From positions 1-61,440 of the forward strand of contig SKOR01000020.1 in NCBI GenBank assembly GCA_007119965.1: 61,440 nucleotides of DNA, read 5' to 3'. The position numbers and the translations under genes are program-made. Shown here one piece after another: positions 60,120-61,440 of this stretch. Every line of letters starts with the position of its first letter. The stretch's first letter is position 1. This DNA comes from Syntrophomonadaceae bacterium (GTDB lineage Bacteria > Bacillota > Dethiobacteria > DTU022). The notes under the pieces were generated by a model. That model saw only the letters and a program-made list of their open reading frames with translations, ran no database searches and was not told where the DNA came from.

Positions 60120-61440
60120 TTATTCCAATTCCAGGTCCAGTGTGCCCGCCTTAAGGGAAGTGATAAAGTCAGAAACAGCTTCCGCTCCTGCAACCATCAT
60201 AGGAGCATGTTTTTTAACAAAAGCGGCCTCTTCTTTACTGCTGCCCGGTTGTTCAGCCAGGTAGGCATCGAAAACCTTCCGGCCGTTATAATCGACGTAA
60301 GCGAACCTTGCTCCGAAATTGTTATCCGGCAAAAGCAGTGCATCACCGGTAACCGTCGCTATATGATGAGGGTGGGACAGCAGAGCTTTACTCAACGAGT
60401 TAGAATTCCTAACCCCCGAGCGGTACAGTGCATCTTTTAGCAGGTTAAAGTCGGCATAGAAGTAAAAACCGCCATCAGGCCTGGTTACCCGCAGTCCGTC
60501 TATCGAAGCGAAAAGACCCTGCAGAGTCCGGCCTATGATGCGGTGTATATCCCTGGTTACTTTAAAGTACCGCTCTATCTCATCATTTTCCCGGTATGCT
60601 GCGATGGCAGCCAGCTGAACCGGCGTTGTAATGTTTGTGTACATTGTGGCGGCCAGCTTTTTTAACCCGTCCCTGATTTTTGTGCAGTCCGCATCGGGAA
60701 GGTGGCAGGTGCCCAGCCTGTAGCCTCCGGCTGACCGGTCCTTGGAGAGGCCGTTAAAAACAAAGGTCCCTTCCGGGTAAACAGTTCCCATGCTGGTATA
60801 ACTGGAAATGTCAAATGAAGACAGGGCATAGATTTCATCGGAGAAAACAATGGTCCCGTGTTTTCTGCACACGGCGGCAATTTCGGCCAGTTCCTGCCTG
60901 TTGTAAACCTGGCCTGTCGGGTTGTGTGGGCTGTTTATAACGAGCAGGTGCTGTCCCCCGTCAAGGCTGCCCAGAAAATTCTCAAGTTCATCAGCGGTCA
61001 GCTTGTAATCGTTTTCCGGGCGGGTTACCAGGGGATAATATTTTTTGCCCAGGAAGCGGGCCTGGGGAGCGTAGCCGATCCAGGAAGGGACGGGGATAAT
61101 GACATCCCCGCTGATAATGCTGAAAAGCAAAAAGAAGATTCCCTTCGTACCCGGGCCGATCATGATCCTGTCGGGGTCGGCTTGCAGCCCAAAATGCCTG
61201 GCATTAAAACCGGCCACTGCTTCGCGCAGCTCAAAGATCCCTTCGGAATCGGCGTAACCGCTTTTGCCGGCTGATTCCTCCAGGGCTTTAACCAGGGGTT
61301 CGGGGGCATGAAAAGGAGATTGTCCGAAAGCAAAGCCGAAGTAATCGAAGTCACAGCCGACTGTACTGCATTTCTCGTGCTGTTTGGCCACCATTAATCC
61401 TACTGCCAGGTTTTCAGGCATTTCAATGCGTTCGATATTC
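60120..61440 (-). CDS. Class I/II PLP aminotransferase, start beyond window edge
   Basis: At least 433 residues from the first in-window Met (61421), but the frame stays open to the edge (NIERIE before that Met) and no ribosome site precedes 61421, so the real start is probably just outside. PLP Lys in FNGLSKDRSAGGYRLG; substrate motif NSPHNPTGQVY; Arg site near ARFAYVDY. Transfers amino groups between an amino acid and 2-oxoglutarate, feeding the neighbouring glutamate dehydrogenase. Amino-acid specificity unknown. Confidence 0.88.
   Translation of the reverse strand, partial: NIERIEMPENLAVGLMVAKQHEKCSTVGCDFDYFGFAFGQSPFHAPEPLVKALEESAGKSGYADSEGIFELREAVAGFNARHFGLQADPDRIMIGPGTKGIFFLLFSIISGDVIIPVPSWIGYAPQARFLGKKYYPLVTRPENDYKLTADELENFLGSLDGGQHLLVINSPHNPTGQVYNRQELAEIAAVCRKHGTIVFSDEIYALSSFDISSYTSMGTVYPEGTFVFNGLSKDRSAGGYRLGTCHLPDADCTKIRDGLKKLAATMYTNITTPVQLAAIAAYRENDEIERYFKVTRDIHRIIGRTLQGLFASIDGLRVTRPDGGFYFYADFNLLKDALYRSGVRNSNSLSKALLSHPHHIATVTGDALLLPDNNFGARFAYVDYNGRKVFDAYLAEQPGSSKEEAAFVKKHAPMMVAGAEAVSDFITSLKAGTLDLELE

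Overview
The window is about 61 kb of a bacterial chromosome at roughly 48-50% GC. The signs point to an anaerobic, low-redox Bacillota lineage (Clostridia, Syntrophomonadia or Dethiobacteria type). These are: a CodY repressor with its own strong promoter; Shine-Dalgarno-led genes with many TTG and GTG starts; an HdrABC/FlxABCD electron-bifurcating cluster; a selenoprotein; nickel-pincer (Lar) cofactor genes; and a PPi-type phosphofructokinase. Several secreted lipoproteins have very acidic linkers, which would fit a halo- or alkaliphile, but that is inference. The lineage is not proven by anything here.

Layout. 1-3.6 kb: the 3' part of tmRNA, two tiny membrane proteins, nickel chaperones hypA and hypB, a multi-cluster ferredoxin and tRNA-Ala. 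3.7-12.6 kb: a cell-surface block with a beta-helix lipoprotein, an O-antigen-ligase/TPR membrane protein, a lipoprotein MsrA whose catalytic residue is encoded by an in-frame UGA (selenocysteine), another acidic lipoprotein, and a matrixin/dockerin protease behind a cyclic-di-GMP-I riboswitch and terminator. 12.8-19.1 kb: a PLDc_N-like protein, an amidohydrolase, a CrtI-like oxidoreductase, a LarA racemase, decayed fragments and an EamA exporter. 19.3-25.4 kb: three tandem SLC13/TrkA_C permeases. 25.5-33.2 kb: a lipoprotein, transketolase, a VanY peptidase, two DUF4870-like proteins, a B12-binding radical SAM protein and a TtcA-like enzyme.

33.3-39.8 kb is a tightly overlapping hdrB-hdrC-hdrA-flxD-flxC-flxB-flxA operon, predicted to couple NAD(H), ferredoxin and a disulfide. 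It is followed by larB-larC, codY, a UPF0316-type protein, murI, htpX-lemA (reverse strand), rph and a FUSC-type exporter. 48.4-50.6 kb is sparse: tRNA-Pro, a long palindrome, an AbiTii-like gene and a small zinc ribbon. 50.7-61.4 kb holds a glycine-betaine-type binding lipoprotein, a GGDEF/HD-GYP c-di-GMP enzyme, an FAD oxidase/FeS pair, PFK, an inositol-phosphatase-like enzyme, tRNA-Gly, glutamate dehydrogenase and an aminotransferase running off the edge.

How the parts fit. Lactate-type hydroxyacid metabolism (larA, larB, larC, possibly the FAD/FeS oxidase) and amino-acid oxidation (GDH, aminotransferase) would supply reducing equivalents that the Flx/Hdr complex can redistribute. c-di-GMP made or degraded by the GGDEF/HD-GYP protein could feed the protease riboswitch. 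The most notable sequence-level observations are the UGA-encoded MsrA lipoprotein with a bacterial SECIS-like hairpin, and two nickel-related genes (hypA, larB) whose only well-placed start codon is AUU.
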